Source of the DNA: Lunularia cruciata
Taxonomy: Eukaryota > Streptophyta > Marchantiopsida > Lunulariales > Lunulariaceae
Assembly: GCA_948567375.1 (NCBI GenBank)
Contig: OX419756.1
Span: 25,150,552-25,214,551 of the forward strand
Direction: 5' to 3'
DNA: 64,000 nt
The notes beneath the pieces were generated by a model. The model had not been told where the DNA came from, made no database searches, and saw only the letters and a list, made by a program, of their open reading frames with translations. Positions 23,111 to 34,680 of the stretch are shown here, piece after piece (position 1 is the first letter of the stretch; each line of letters begins with the position of its first letter). A program made the position numbers and the translations under genes.

Positions 23111-23790
23111 CAAATTACTTTGGAAGAGTTTACCACAACCTTGTGGTTGAGTCTGTGTGTCTCCCACATCCAACTCTTTGGGCTTTTGGACCATTGTGCA
23201 TATGGTTCTCCAAATGATTTGTGGGAGATACACTTGTTACAATGTGTAGTAGGTGGGGAGCCCACCAGAGTCCATGATGCTCTTTGTGATATAGTTGCTC
23301 AGATCTTACAAGCTACACAGTCCATGTTCAGATTGAGTGATGGTTGGATTTACTAAGACCACCTATTCATTGGGTACAAGTAGATATTGTTACTTTCATG
23401 GATGGTCATTGCATCTTGCATGACATGGTGGTGGTGAACCCTCTATGAGCAGAGTCATTGGCACAAGTAGGTGTACGAGTGGGAGAATTTTAGACCATTG
23501 CCTCTAGGGGCAAGGAGGAAAACTATCCACCATGGATGTCCTCCGATACCTTTAATCCATTGGTGATATAAAATTTTGGGCATCTACATCACCACTTTGA
23601 TAGTCTCCTTAGGGATTCATCTCAAGGTTTGCTATAGCACACAGGGGGCATTTTTTGTCTCTTTAGCCATGCTCACATCATCTACCAACAACATATATCA
23701 ATCATTTTGCAATGTGCTCATGCTTCGGGTCTTCACCAATGGGCAGCAGTGGTGTGCACAACCAACACAAGGGCAAAAGAGGACACTCAA
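23110..23790 (+). pseudogene. LINE-like protein, C-terminal part
   Basis: A continuation of the reverse-transcriptase relic that ends near 20.48 kb. Blocks visible: 'EFTTTLWLSLCVSHIQLFG', a 'C-G-P-D...HLLQCVVGGEPTRVHDAL' metal-binding-like block at about 23190-23290, then in another frame 'DMVVVNPL' (about 23430) and 'IFGHLHHHFDSLL' (about 23575). These occur in this order in the C-terminal region of the plant RT proteins I associate with the upstream part. Frameshifts and stops are present. The assignment is by motif order only. Confidence 0.6.
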
Positions 23791-24494
23791 ACAAAATTCA
23801 AAACAATGCATCCCTCAAAATATTTACTGCAAAAAGTTTTGAGTTTTGGATTGAATCTCCTATACTATTAAAGAAAAACACCACCAAAAACCAATCTATC
23901 ATAGATATAGATTAGTTTCTATTTGCAGATCTATATTTTTGCAATCCTTTGAAGTTAAAATACTATATATACTTTGTATATGCATTATTCTTCTTTCTAA
24001 TTTTATTGATTTTTATAAAAGAAGAGAGGAGGAAGCTCCAGAGTATTTATAAGATGGTATGCTAATATACATGAATATATCATAAATTTTTCATATTATA
24101 AAAACTTAAGCAAGATATTTTTTATATGATCTATGAAATACCAGGTGAGCCCTTAATTAAACTTATGCACATGTTTGTAAATTTTTTAGATTTATATACA
24201 TTGTTTTGTTATTGAAAACTCCTTGATAACCCTTCTATGTATTCATGGTATTGCTTGTTGGATTGATATAGTGTGAAAAATTGTGTACAAAAGCATCTCA
24301 TGATGTTAGACAATCCAGTAACTATGAGCACCTTGGTGATCACACTCCTCATGACCCTCCCCATGCATCTCAAAGTGTTTATGTACCAAAACCTAGTACC
24401 CATGAGCATGATGATCATCCATATAGTCTAGAGAGAGAGAGTTGAGCCACCTCCATTGCTATCACTATCAAGTATCCCTAAAGAGGAGTACATT
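23791..24494. other. Unassigned AT-rich sequence left of element R
   Basis: No gene or repeat recognised. It is the left flank of element R; its last five bases (gcact, 24495-24499) would be the target duplication, whose partner lies beyond the right edge. Confidence 0.35.
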
Positions 24495-24499
24495 GCACT

Positions 24500-25582
24500 T
24501 GTGACAAATGAGCAAGTATCTCCTTTGGAGTAATCAGCAAGTAACAATTTCTTCCTATAGTGATATGAGTTAGAATTAGTCAAAATAAAATATCACAAAT
24601 CAATTCTTCTTGATTATGTCTTTAATCTCCTGAGTAGAAACCACACTCAAAAGAGAGTAACAAGCACTAAATCACAATCTTGTCATAAATCAAAACACCC
24701 ATAATCACAATTCATCAATCTCTTTCTAATTCAACCTTGATTGTGATGATTCAATTCTTTCCAAAGAAGGCTACTTCACTATGAAACAACTTCACCTAAA
24801 AATTGTCTTCTACCCCTCCACTAAAGGCACAAATTCCTCAATCAAAATTGTTTCACATCAATCCAACATTTTTATCACAAAGGCAAAATACTACCAACAC
24901 TACAATTCCTCAAAGCTTCATCAAGGCATTGCTTCAATTGCTATCTACTCAAGATCAAATACACAAAATGAGATTAGAGCTACGGAATCCAACACTCAAA
25001 CTTGCACTTTGAATTTCTCCAAACACTCACAAACACACACAAACAAGATTGATACTCAAAATTTGCAAAAATGACAAGCATTGAGTTACAACACTTTTCT
25101 TACTCCACTTCATAAATATAAATACTAAAAAATAATATACTACAAATGCTTCCTTTAAATAGGAAAAGCACTCGACAATTATCTAACTTAACATAGTTCC
25201 TTAACAACTTTACCAACATGCAGATCCAAAATGACAATCCATCACTTCATATTTGCTTCTTCAAATCTCAAAACTATTACTAATCCAATCCAATGTCTAC
25301 CTTGACTTTGGCTTCTAAACCCAATTTTCCTTCAATCCCTTCTTCTTTAGGTTTAACTAAAACTACAATTTCCTCTTTTATTTCTATTCTATATTTAGCC
25401 TAAACTGAAATTGAAGTCATCACTATGATATCTACCTTCTTCTTCTCTGCTCTAATTCTTAGTGATCTCAAGTAACTCACCCAAATACACTTGCACTCCT
25501 ACAACTGCTACTTTGCATCAGGTTCCTACTTTCTCACTACCCCAAAGTTTCTCTAACTCAGACTTCACAAGATCTAATATGA
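24500..25582 (-). repeat. R 3' LTR, terminal piece (D)
   Basis: This aligns with the left ends of copies A, B and C: it opens tgtgacaaatgagcaagta, where copy A has tgtgacaacccggcaaata, and then follows the same order (gtaatc, then gtagaaaccacac, agagagtaacaagc, a caaaatgacaat block and tail-coding sequence). It stops at about 25582 next to a truncated Q LTR. About 830 bp of the LTR, by comparison with copy A, are missing between this piece and the one at 42465, so a deletion removed the Q/R junction here. Confidence 0.7.
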
Positions 25583-26011
25583 GTGTAGGAAACTCCAAAT
25601 GCTTAGCATTAGCTTTGACTTTGGTATTTATAGGGAGCATACAAGGCTCTTGATAAGCTTCTCAAGAAGCTTCCGTAAGCCGCTTTCTTGGAGTGCAAGC
25701 CAAGTTAACCAGGAAACTTCTCAAGAAGTTTCTTTCTAGAAGCTACCTACTTGGCATGCAAGCTACGCTAGTTGGAAGCTTCTAAAAGCTTCCTTTCTAA
25801 AAACTACCTACTTGGAGTGCAAGTTAAGCTAGCCAAGAATTTTCCCAAGAAGTTTCCTCTTAGAAGTTACCACTTGGCATGCACATTACTCAATACTTGG
25901 AAGGTACCAAGTAGTTTCCTAGATACTTCTAGAATATTCTAGGCTAATTTGGCCTATTTTCTACTTCATTTAGCCTTGACTAACTTTTTTGCTAAACTCC
26001 ATATTATTATA
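25583..26011 (-). repeat. Q 3' LTR, truncated
   Basis: It begins at 26011 (minus strand) with TATAATAATATGG (TG changed to TA) and lacks about the last 55 bp present in the 5' LTR. TATA box TATAAATA on the minus strand at 25632-25625. GAA/TTC palindromes remain, but some are mutated (for example GAAgcTTCtaAAAgcTTC near 25775-25792). The polypurine tract lies just outside at about 26012-26028. Confidence 0.85.
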
Positions 26012-26039
26012 AATCCTTCCACTTCTAGTTGGTAATGTA

Positions 26040-26180
26040 TTTGTCACCATTGAAGCTTCAAACTCTTGGATGGCCATTTGTGCATTTTGAAGATGAGAAA
26101 GATGCTCCCAAGTAGCATCATGAAGGGGATACTCTTTCCAAAGGACCTTGTACTCAATATGTTGTTGAATGTGGTGACAT
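26040..26180 (-). pseudogene. Q chromodomain
   Basis: Minus-strand reading gives 'EYKVLWKEYPLHDATWEHL' followed by 'NAQMAIQEFEASM', a chromodomain with W-K-x-Y-P and A-T-W-E. It sits at the C-terminus of integrase, immediately before the polypurine tract and 3' LTR, and so classifies Q as a chromovirus distinct from CRV1/CRV2. Confidence 0.8.
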
Positions 26181-26203
26181 AGAAAGATACTATCAACTTC
26201 ATA

Positions 26204-28051
26204 CTACTCATGATTGTTGATAGGTATGAGATGAAGAGAGAATGGGACACAAGAGAAGCAATATGGATTAGAAACAAAGGGTTTCAACTTGGAAATGTGA
26301 AAGACATGGTGGATTTGTATATGAGAAAGCAAGGCAAGTTGATAAATTATAGAAGAAATGGTTTGGATGACATCAAATGGACCTGTCCAATTAGGAGCAA
26401 GTTTATGACTTGGGTATTGTGAGAGGAGTAGGTTACTAGAAGAAAGCATGACCTTATTACCAAGTGGAAAAGTGAGAATTACAATGGTGTTAGTTTGCAT
26501 ATTGTTTTCAAAAATTTTGAGCAACAAGAAGATGAGATTTGGCTTGTTGTAGAGATTGGGATATTGTGGTCAAGAAGGAGGAAGTATGAGGGACATGAGA
26601 TGGAAGTTGAGCAAGAAGAGAATTTGGAACAAGTGGATCTTGGCCAAAATTAAGGAAGGATGGAGCGAATCTGGTGTTTGCCTATTTGGAAGTGTTGTAG
26701 GCAAACTTAACAACTATAAGATACTTGTCCAGTTGGTATGGTGAACATTGACAAAGGCATGAAGCATATCTTCCAAGGTGAAATTTGCATATTTGGTTTG
26801 CCCATCAGTTTGAAGATGATAGGTTGTGGACAAATCAAGCCTCATGCCAAGTATCTAGAAGAATGCTTGCCAAAATTTTCCAATGAGACAAGGGTCACGG
26901 TTAGAGATGAGTACACAAGGCATCCCATGATGCTTGAAGACATTGTTGAAGTAGATTTGGGCCAATGTTAGAGCATCTACTATGTCAAAGGTTGGTGCCA
27001 AATAGATTTGCTTCCTAAGCTTATCCACAAACACCACAATTGTTATGTGACCTTGCTTTGTCCTGGGCAAGTATGTGATGAGATCTAAGTTCACATGTCC
27101 CCATTGAGTAGATGGAATAGGGAGTGGTTGAAGGAGTCCATTTAGTTTTTGGTTGTAGGCCTTGTTGTGTTGGTAACTCTTACATAGTCATACAAACTCT
27201 TGATTATCTTGTGCCACGTTGGGCCACCACCATTGGCATTGGAGGTAACCCAAGGTCTTGTCCACACCCATGTGACCAGTGATTGGTAAATCATAGACTT
27301 CTTGAAGGCACACAAGTCAAAGATCACCCTTGGCTGGAACATAGATCCGGTCCTCATGGAGTAAAAGACCTTCCTTGAAGGAGAAAGTGTTGTAATCCTT
27401 GTTGCATGTTGCAAGATGACCTGATACCATCTGAAAGAAGGGATCTTGTTTTAGGGCTGTCCTAAACTTGATTTGGACTTTGGAGTCAATTGACACCGTT
27501 GTAATTGGCATTGTGATGAGAAGGGAAGGGACTTCAAATCAGGTCATTTTGATAGGGTATCAAGGATGACATGGAACCGACCCGGTTTGTACTCATGTTT
27601 GATGTCAAAAAATTGGAGTTGTTCCTCCCATTGATGATGTTGATTCTTCATGTGTTTTAAATGTAATGTCTGTAACAAGAGTTTGTGATTGGTTTGTATG
27701 ATCATTTGTTTTCCAAAGAGGTAATGCCTCCATACATTGGTGGCATATACTATTGCTAGTTGTTCATGATCTCATCTAGAGTAATTCCTTTCTACGGTGT
27801 TTAATTGGTGAGGCAAAAAAAAAAGTGATGAAACCCATCTAGAAATTTTCACTGCAACATATAACTCCAATGGTAAAGTTAAAAGCATTAAATCAACCAC
27901 ACAAGGTAGTTGAGGGTCAAATGGTTCAAGAATGGGTCTTGAAGAAAGTATATGTTTTAGCTTCTAGAATGCTTCTTCATGCTTGGCAGTCCACTAAAAG
28001 CTTGAGTTCTCCCCTAAGAGTGTCAATCAATGGTGCTACCATGTGCACATA
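26204..28051 (-). pseudogene. pol: Q RNase H and integrase
   Basis: From right to left the minus strand reads the RT connection ('HMVAPLIDTLRG' at about 28045), RNase H remnants, a linker ('LLHEDRIYVPAKGDL' at 27320-27365) and a degraded zinc-binding region. The integrase core follows ('GHITIVVFVDKLRKQIYLAPT' at about 27000-27065, 'ALTLAQIYFNNVFKHHGMP', 'ISNRDPCLIGKFWQ'). The C-terminal barrel is at 26527-26204 ('LAPNWTGPFDVIQTI', 'HHVFHISKLKPFV'). Several frameshifts. The second catalytic Asp is kept (NRD). Confidence 0.85.
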
Positions 28052-28769
28052 TGTAATACTCCGAGGACAAGAGAAGAGAGAAAACACAGATTACACACTC
28101 AACATTTGGTGCCCCAAAGGAGCACCTTCTCTTTATTATATAGACAAAGAGGATCTCCTCCAAAGAAGCTCCACCATAGGATTAGGCACACATATAGGTG
28201 ACATGTCAGCAAGCTCCACCCTTGGATTACATACTTGGATGGGTGACATGTCAGTCTAGGTCCTATCTGGTTGGTCAAACAAGCTTTGACCGGAGGGAAT
28301 CTTCTTGTAGGAGTCTCAGAATCACGTAAGGTACCATTGGAAAGCTCTTGACAAGAAAAACCAGGGGGGAGGGAAGGCCAGCCTTGCTCCTTTGGGAGGG
28401 GGATCCATACTTTTTTGAGGCTTGATTCATCCGTTTAGGCCTCCGAAATTGCCTTCAAAGATTAGGCATATTTTGGTTTCTACTCTATTAGTAGAAGTCC
28501 CCTTTTGGTGATACCTCTTTCTGATCGGTTAAGTCCATCATGTGTAACATCCTTCCAGATGTTACCAAACTAATTCTCACCTTTAAATCATATGTCTAGC
28601 TATTGGTTCTAAGGTTCTCAAGTCTATTTTGGTTTATGTTCTATTAGTAGAAGTACTCTTTTGGTGATACTTCTATCTGATCTATTTTGACCATCATGTA
28701 TAACATCATTCTAGATGTTACTAAACCAAATTTCACATCTAGATCATATGGCTAGCTCTTAGTATTACA
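28052..28769 (-). repeat. CRV2 3' LTR
   Basis: 718 bp; on the plus strand it runs from TGTAATACTCCGAGG to CTCTTAGTATTACA. It is homologous to 33863-34598 but shows clear substitutions, so the insertion is not recent. TATA-like 'ctttattatatag' (reverse) lies at about 28132-28144. Confidence 0.92.
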
Positions 28770-28998
28770 GACCTCCTTCCTTTTAAGACGCAACGTCCTC
28801 GTTGTGCAATTGTTGCTCAAATGCTTGCACCAACACCGGTGCATGTGTCAAATTGGCAATGGGCTCCCATGTTGTTTCATAGAGGAAGTAACCTTTCCAC
28901 TATACTAGATAGTCCACCCCAGATGGCAAGTACCACGCATGCATTTTTGGAGAATACGCTCCACTTCATATTCCTCTATGCCATCAATGAGTGTCAGA
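28770..28998 (-). pseudogene. CRV2 chromodomain and polypurine tract
   Basis: Minus-strand reading gives 'GIEEYEVERILQKCMRGT', then, after a frameshift and an in-frame stop near the WVEYLIKW position, the remainder of the chromodomain up to the terminal helix. The purine tract AAAAGGAAGGAGGTC (28770-28784, reverse) directly precedes the LTR. Confidence 0.8.
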
Positions 28999-30120
28999 TA
29001 AGGTCAAATGTCTTGTGTCAAATAACCCTGGCCTGATTCGGGAGCATATCTTTGTAGTAGGGAAACATGGAACACTGGATGGATCTTCATGTGTGATGGT
29101 AGCTCAAGGTGATAGGCCACATCGCTGACGCAACGAAGAATTGAGAAAGGCTCAATAAAACAAGGTTTGAGCTTACGAGGTCCAACTAATGTGAGGTTGG
29201 TTGTTGATAGCTACACTTGATCCCCAACATTGAACTCTATGTGTCTACAATACGCATTAGCATATTGCTTTTGTTGATTTTGTGCAATCTGTAATCTATG
29301 CTTGGCACTCTCCACACCGTTGGATTCTAGAAACAAATGTGTTGACTGCATCGACCTTGGTAGCCACTAGACTGATCTTCATCAAGCTAGAAGGTGTGAA
29401 GGGATGCTCACCATACATGAGGAAGAATGGAGTGACCTAGGGGGATGCATTCACTGAATTGTTGTAAGCAAATTCTACCAATGGGATTAGGGTGTCCGAC
29501 CTCTCTTGCTCTTCTAAGGCAAAGTTGCATAACATGTCTTCAATCATGCAATTAGCCTGCTCTATTTGGCTATTTATTTGTGGGTGGTAAGCTATAGACA
29601 TGGCCAACTTGGTTTTGAAGAAACCAAAGAGTGTTTGTCAAAACAAACTGTTGAATTGAGTGCCTCTATTGGTGATAAGTACTCTAGACAAGCCATGGTG
29701 AGAGAAGACTGCATCTAAGTATAATTGAGCTAGTTGTGGAGCGGTCACATCCTTGGTGGTAGGGCATACATGAATCATTTTGCTTAGCCGGTCCACAAAG
29801 ACTACGATGGAGTCAAACCCTGAGGTGGTCTTGGGTAATTCACAGACAAGATCTATACTCACTTGTTCCCAATGTTGGGTAGGCGTGGAGAGAGGTTGAA
29901 GGAGCCCTATAGGAGCTTGATTAAAAGCTTTGTTATGTTGAAAAAGTAGGCAATTGCGCATGTAGTCCATCACATCATTGCTCATCTTGGGCCAATAGTA
30001 ATGGCACTGGATTGCATCCAAGGTCTTGTCCACTCTAACATGACCTATAATGGCCGAATCATGACATTCCGCTAGAATGGTGGTGCATAATTTTGGGACA
30101 TTTAGGATCCATAATCTGCC
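28999..30120 (-). pseudogene. CRV2 integrase
   Basis: The zinc-binding part ('DKTLDAIQCHYYWPKM...MRNCLLFQHNK') has lost one Cys (CLLF, where CRV1 has CLLC). The core reads 'VSIDLVCELPKTTSGFDSIVVFVDRLSKMIHV' in two blocks, with 'LITNRGTQFN' where N-R-G replaces the usual D-R-G, so the second catalytic Asp is changed. The catalytic-Glu block and C-terminal barrel (about 29600-29080) are readable in pieces. This is the stretch that CRV1 has deleted. Confidence 0.88.
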
Positions 30121-31600
30121 ATTAGGAAAGGTGAGTCCTTGACGCCTTTGGATGATTGTGCTTCTACAATTTCTGGATCAATTTTTGTAGCAGCCAGAAT
30201 CTCAGGCTTGAATTCAAGGTTAATCTTAACCTCTACCACCAAGTTTTTTGCCATTGGCATGCGGGTGAATGCATCTACAAGTTGCTTCTTACCTTCCATG
30301 TAGGTGATTGACATGTTGAAGCATTGTCGTCGCTCTGCCTACCAAATCTGGCGATGAGATAGATCTTTCTATGTCTTGAGGTAGACTAGAGGTTTGTGGT
30401 CTGTCTCTACTACAAATGCCTTCTTGCCCAAATAGTGCTTCCAATGCTTGGTTGCCAAAATAATGGCCAGCTCTTCTCATTTTGTGGTGTGGTAGTTGCG
30501 CTCTACTAGTAACAACTTTTGAGAGAAATATGCAATTTGATGCCATCCATCCTGCTACTCTTGTTGTAGGACTGCTCTTATTGCTACGCTTGATGCATCT
30601 ATAGCCAACTTGATTGGTCGTATTGGGTCAGACCACTTCAAGATTGGTGCATGTAGCAAGGTGGCTTTCAATTATTGAAAGGCCAACTCTTGTGCGGTTC
30701 TCCATGTCCACTTCTTCCCCTTGCCAAGTAGTGCCGTTAAAGGCTGTGCAACCTTGGAGAAGTCCTTGAAAAATCTACAATAGAATCCCATCAACCCCAA
30801 GAAGCTCTTGAGTTGAGTCTGATCTTTTGGGGCACACAATTTTTGAATGACCTCTATTTTATCTATCAATACTTGAATGCCCTCTGCACTTACTCTATGC
30901 CCCAAGTAGTCTACTTCAAACTTGCCAAACTTGCACTTTGAGATTTTGGCATACAATTGATTCTATCTTAGAATCTGGAAGACCTCTTGTAGATGTTTGT
31001 GTTCCGTCATCGTGCTACTATATACTAAGATATTGTCCAAGAAGACAATAATAGACTTATCCAAGTATGGACAAAATATGTCATTCATTACACTCATGAA
31101 AGTGGCAGGTGCATTGGTAAGGCCAAAAGGCATCACAAGATACTCAAAGTGGCCATACCTAGTTCGAAAGGCAGTTTTATACACATCCTCCTCTGCAATT
31201 TGGATTTGATTGTAACCGCTCTGCAAGTCCAATTTGGTGAAGTATCTCGCTCCATAGAGTTGATCAAACAAGTCATCCATGCAAGGTAAGGGGTATTTTT
31301 TCTTTATTGTTTGCTGATTGAGACCTTGATAGTCAATGCACATGCGCATTGTACCATCATTCTTCTTCACAAACAAGACAGAAGCCCCATATGGTGATAT
31401 GCTAGGTTGGATGAACCCTTCTGTAGCATCTCCTCAATTTGAGTCCTACACTCCTCCAACTCATGAGGTGATAGACGATATGGGGCCTTACAAGGAGGTG
31501 TCTTCCTCGGGAGTGTCTCAATTTTATGATCTACTCTCCTATTTGGTGGTAATCCTAAGGGTAGATCATTGGGAAAAGACATCTTGAATTTCATTCACCA
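30121..31600 (-). pseudogene. pol: CRV2 reverse transcriptase-RNase H
   Basis: Order: '[17 protein letters not shown]' (about 31560), '[18 protein letters not shown]', '[18 protein letters not shown]', '[13 protein letters not shown]', then FLDN at about 31032-31043 where the enzyme needs FLDD, so the second catalytic Asp is Asn. RNase H follows to about 30250 with a stop and frameshifts. At sites where CRV1 has stops, CRV2 keeps the sense codons, which makes the pair useful for dating changes. Confidence 0.9.
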
Positions 31601-31723
31601 CAACCTTCAATTTGTAAAAACTTGTCCATTGAGTTGTGCACTCTGGAATTCTCTTATTAGCCCCATGAAACATCTATCTGTCTTACGGATAGTTGCCGTC
31701 CCTATGACATATAGAGGTAGATC

Positions 31724-32095
31724 CTACCTAGGTGATTTTTCTTTAACCCCAATGATTGACCATTTGTGGGTTCTCACTACTTTCTTCCTCCAATCTACCA
31801 TAAGGTTGTAATGCTCTATCCATGGTATGCCTAAGATTGCATCATAATGAGCTAGTTGTATCACTTGCCACTCAATTACTTTCTGATATTCTCCTACAGA
31901 GAGTGTTACCCGTCTAGGTAATGATTCAACCCTCTTTGTTTGCACGTTAGGCAACTCTACTTCTTCACTCCTATCTCTCTTTAGATCCATTCCCAATCTT
32001 ATTGCAACAGAGCAAGATAAGAAATTCTCTATTGCTCCCAGATTGATAAATACTCTCACTTGATTGCCTTCTAGGACTCCATTCACAACAATCAA
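31724..32095 (-). pseudogene. CRV2 aspartic protease
   Basis: 124 codons, open. 'VRVFINLGAIENFLS' stands at the active site; the family has I-D-S/T-G, so the catalytic Asp is Asn here. The downstream 'YDAILGIPWIEHYN' is conserved. Compare CRV1, where the loop reads IDPRA. Confidence 0.85.
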
Positions 32096-32322
32096 TTGTG
32101 AGGTTGCCTTTCGGGATCTTTGCGCATTAGTCTTCTTTCTTCCATTGCTTCTCTTCTTCCTTATTGATTCAATAAGGCTACAAGGTACATTTATAGGTGA
32201 TCTTTGTTTTCCAAAGTAATCTCCACCTCCTCCTCTTCAATGCACCTCTCCATGTTGTTCAAAGATCGCTTGTATGAAGACCGAGGGCCTCTAGGGAAAC
32301 AAGTGCAACAATTGGTAGATAT

Positions 32323-33280
32323 GTGCCCAATACGGCCATAATTGTAACAATGGCATTGTTCTCCTTGAGTTCCTTCTCCTTGTGGGACTCCATCTCTTTG
32401 TTCTTCTACCCGTCTACACTCCCCTTGAAGCGGTCATGCTCCTTGATCTCAAAATTGACGGTTGCCCAATTCCATCAATACTGGTCCACTCATGTGTGGC
32501 ATGTCTACCCGATAATGTTGAGGTGGAACTACTTTTTCACCTCCACCCAATGCTCTTGCTATTCTTTGCACACAAGCAATGGCTTCAAATACCATGCGAG
32601 GATTTTGCACCATGACTTCTTGGTGAATCCGCTCCTTTAACCCTCGTTTGAAATTGTTGAGAGCCTTTGCTAGACTCATGTTGGTTATTGCAACTTGTAG
32701 ATCCAAAAATGCCTCCACATACTCTTGTATGCTATTCTTCTGTCTCAATCCCCATAGTCGAGTTCAAGCCATCTGCACAGAATCCACCAATTGGAAATTC
32801 TTCACCAATCCTTCTTGCATTCCTGTCCACGTGACCTCCCTTCTCTCTACCAACATGGATCGTTCCCAAGCATCATACCATGTGAGGGCTTTATCGGTCA
32901 AGTACCCACATGCAATCTCTATACTCTGTTGAGAACAAGCGGAAATATCGATTCATTCTTGAGATCCAATTTTCCACTCCTCCCATCATATGTTGCCCCT
33001 TGTAAGGCTCGATGTTGCAGGTCTTCTTCATCCGGAGTAGCAATGTTGCTTCATCATTGATATGGTTTGTAGGCCCAAGTGCCTCTCCAAGTACTTCAGT
33101 CATAGGTATTGGGTTTTGAGATGGCTCTTCTCTTTGCATGGCTTGATTATTCTTGAGGATTTGCACTTGACTTTGTAATGTCTCCATGGTCATCTTAATC
33201 TCTTGAAATTCATTCAACATCCCTTGCATTCCTTGCACCAGCTCTTGGAATTGGGGATCTATGGTTCTTGCAACACTCAA
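32323..33280 (-). pseudogene. gag: CRV2 gag
   Basis: The N-terminal 129 codons are open (33280-32891): a heptad-rich start 'MSVARTIDPQFQELVQGM', then 'YKGQHMMGGVENWISRMNRYF', the usual capsid entry. A second open part (32748-32449) carries 'IQEYVEAFLDLQVAITNMS'. The zinc knuckle at about 32295-32345 reads CYNYGRIGHISTNC, so its second Cys is Tyr. Frameshifts separate the parts. Confidence 0.87.
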
Positions 33281-33847
33281 TTGATGTATACTTCAACATA
33301 GAGTCAATATGATCACTCTAGAAGGTGCACAAACTATCGGAACTACCATTGGGACCACAAAAGCTATCACTCATTGATAATACTCCTCGCCAAAATTCCT
33401 AACCACAAAATCTCTAAACATCACTTTTGGTCTCACTACATAACGGATTTCTACTTGAGTGTTGAAAGGGAGAGGATTTGGGACATTCACATTCATATTA
33501 TCATAATAGAATGTAGATTTTCAAATCCTACTCTCTGTCATATATCACCACAAGTAGAATCACCGGGTTTGGTGAGTTCATCACCCTATCCATGAATTTT
33601 GCGCCAAAGTGACAAACTAGCAATACCCTTGTTTGCTCACGCTAGATGTGCAGAACCTTGATGTGGAATGGATTTGGGAATGGAAAGCTAGGTGCGGGAA
33701 ATTATCCTCCCGTTGCATCCATCCCGTCCACTCTCTAAAGTCCTTCCTAAGTCTAGCAATTACTTTATGTTTTCCACCTCAGATTACTTGATTTCAATAG
33801 TTTGTGCTCTTCCAAGAGGGGTGATCCACTCTCTTGGACTAAGACAC

Positions 33848-33862
33848 CCGCTTTGATACCAT
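33848..33862 (-). other. CRV2 primer-binding site (tRNA-iMet type)
   Basis: The minus strand reads TGGTATCAAAGCGGG immediately after the 5' LTR. It matches the plant iMet site TGGTATCAGAGC with one G-to-A change. Confidence 0.88.
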
Positions 33863-34598
33863 TATAATACTCCGAGGACAAGAGAAGAGAGAAAACATAG
33901 ATTACACACTCAACATTTGGTGCCCCAAAGGAGCACCTTCTCTTTATTATATAGACAAAGAGGATCTCCTCCAAAGAAGCTCCACCATAGGATTAGGCAC
34001 ACATATAGGTGACATGTCAGCAAGCTCCACCCTTGGATTACTTACTTGGATGGGTGACATGTTGGTCTAGGTTCTATCTGGTTGGTCAAACAAGCTTTGA
34101 CTAGAGGGAATCTTTTGGGGAATCTTCTTGTAGGAGTCTCAGAATCACGTAAGGTACCGTTGGAAAGCTCTCGATGAGACAAACCAAGGGGGAAGGAAGG
34201 TTTGTCTTTCCCCCGTTGGGAGGCGGGGAATCTGCACATTTTCAAGGCCTAATTCATTAGTTTAGGCCTCCAAAATTGCCTTCAAAGATTTCAGGTATAT
34301 TTTGGTTCCTACTCTATTAGAAGAAGTCTACTTTTGGTGATACCTCTTTTTGTTTTGTTTAGTCCATCATACTTAACATCCTTCCAAATGTTACCAAACC
34401 AATTCTCACCTTTAAATCATATGTCTAGCTATTGGTTCTAAGGTTCTCAAGTCTATTTTGGTGTTTGCTCTATTACTAAAAGTACTCTTTTGGTGATACT
34501 TCTATCTGATCTATTTTGACCATCATGTATAACATCATTCTAGATGTTACCAAACCAAATTTCACATCTAGATCATATGGCTAGCTCTTGGCATTACA
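33863..34598 (-). repeat. CRV2 5' LTR
   Basis: 736 bp. The minus strand starts TGTAATGCCAAGAGC at 34598 and ends GGAGTATTATA. It is homologous to the 3' LTR and to both CRV1 LTRs. The purine/TATA segment 'ctttattatatagac' (reverse) is at about 33942-33956. Confidence 0.92.
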
Positions 34599-34680
34599 AC
34601 ATAATAGTGGATGAACCGTTGATAAAAAATTGCCAATCTATTAAGTACTCACACTTTTGTGACATCCTTTGGAGTGGGCC
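34599..34680 (-). pseudogene. Q RT-RNase H connection fragment
   Basis: 82 bp between CRV2 and the Q-family solo LTR. The minus-strand reading gives the typical gypsy connection block ('PTPKDVTKV', a stop, then 'VLNRLAIFYQRFIHYYV') and joins in frame with 28046 leftward and with 35112 rightward. Confidence 0.8.

Larger units (their letters stand above)
28052..34598 (-). mobile_element. CRV2: chromovirus inserted in Q, TSD ACATA
   Basis: A complete minus-strand LTR element. LTRs are at 33863-34598 (5') and 28052-28769 (3'), with an iMet primer site next to the 5' LTR, gag-protease-RT-RNase H-integrase-chromodomain in order, and a polypurine tract at 28770-28784. Perfect 5-bp duplications ACATA flank it (28047-28051 and 34599-34603), and Q's RT reading continues across the site. 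It is the same family as CRV1 but better preserved, keeping integrase sequence that CRV1 lost. It is nevertheless defective, with stops and changed catalytic residues. Confidence 0.95.
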
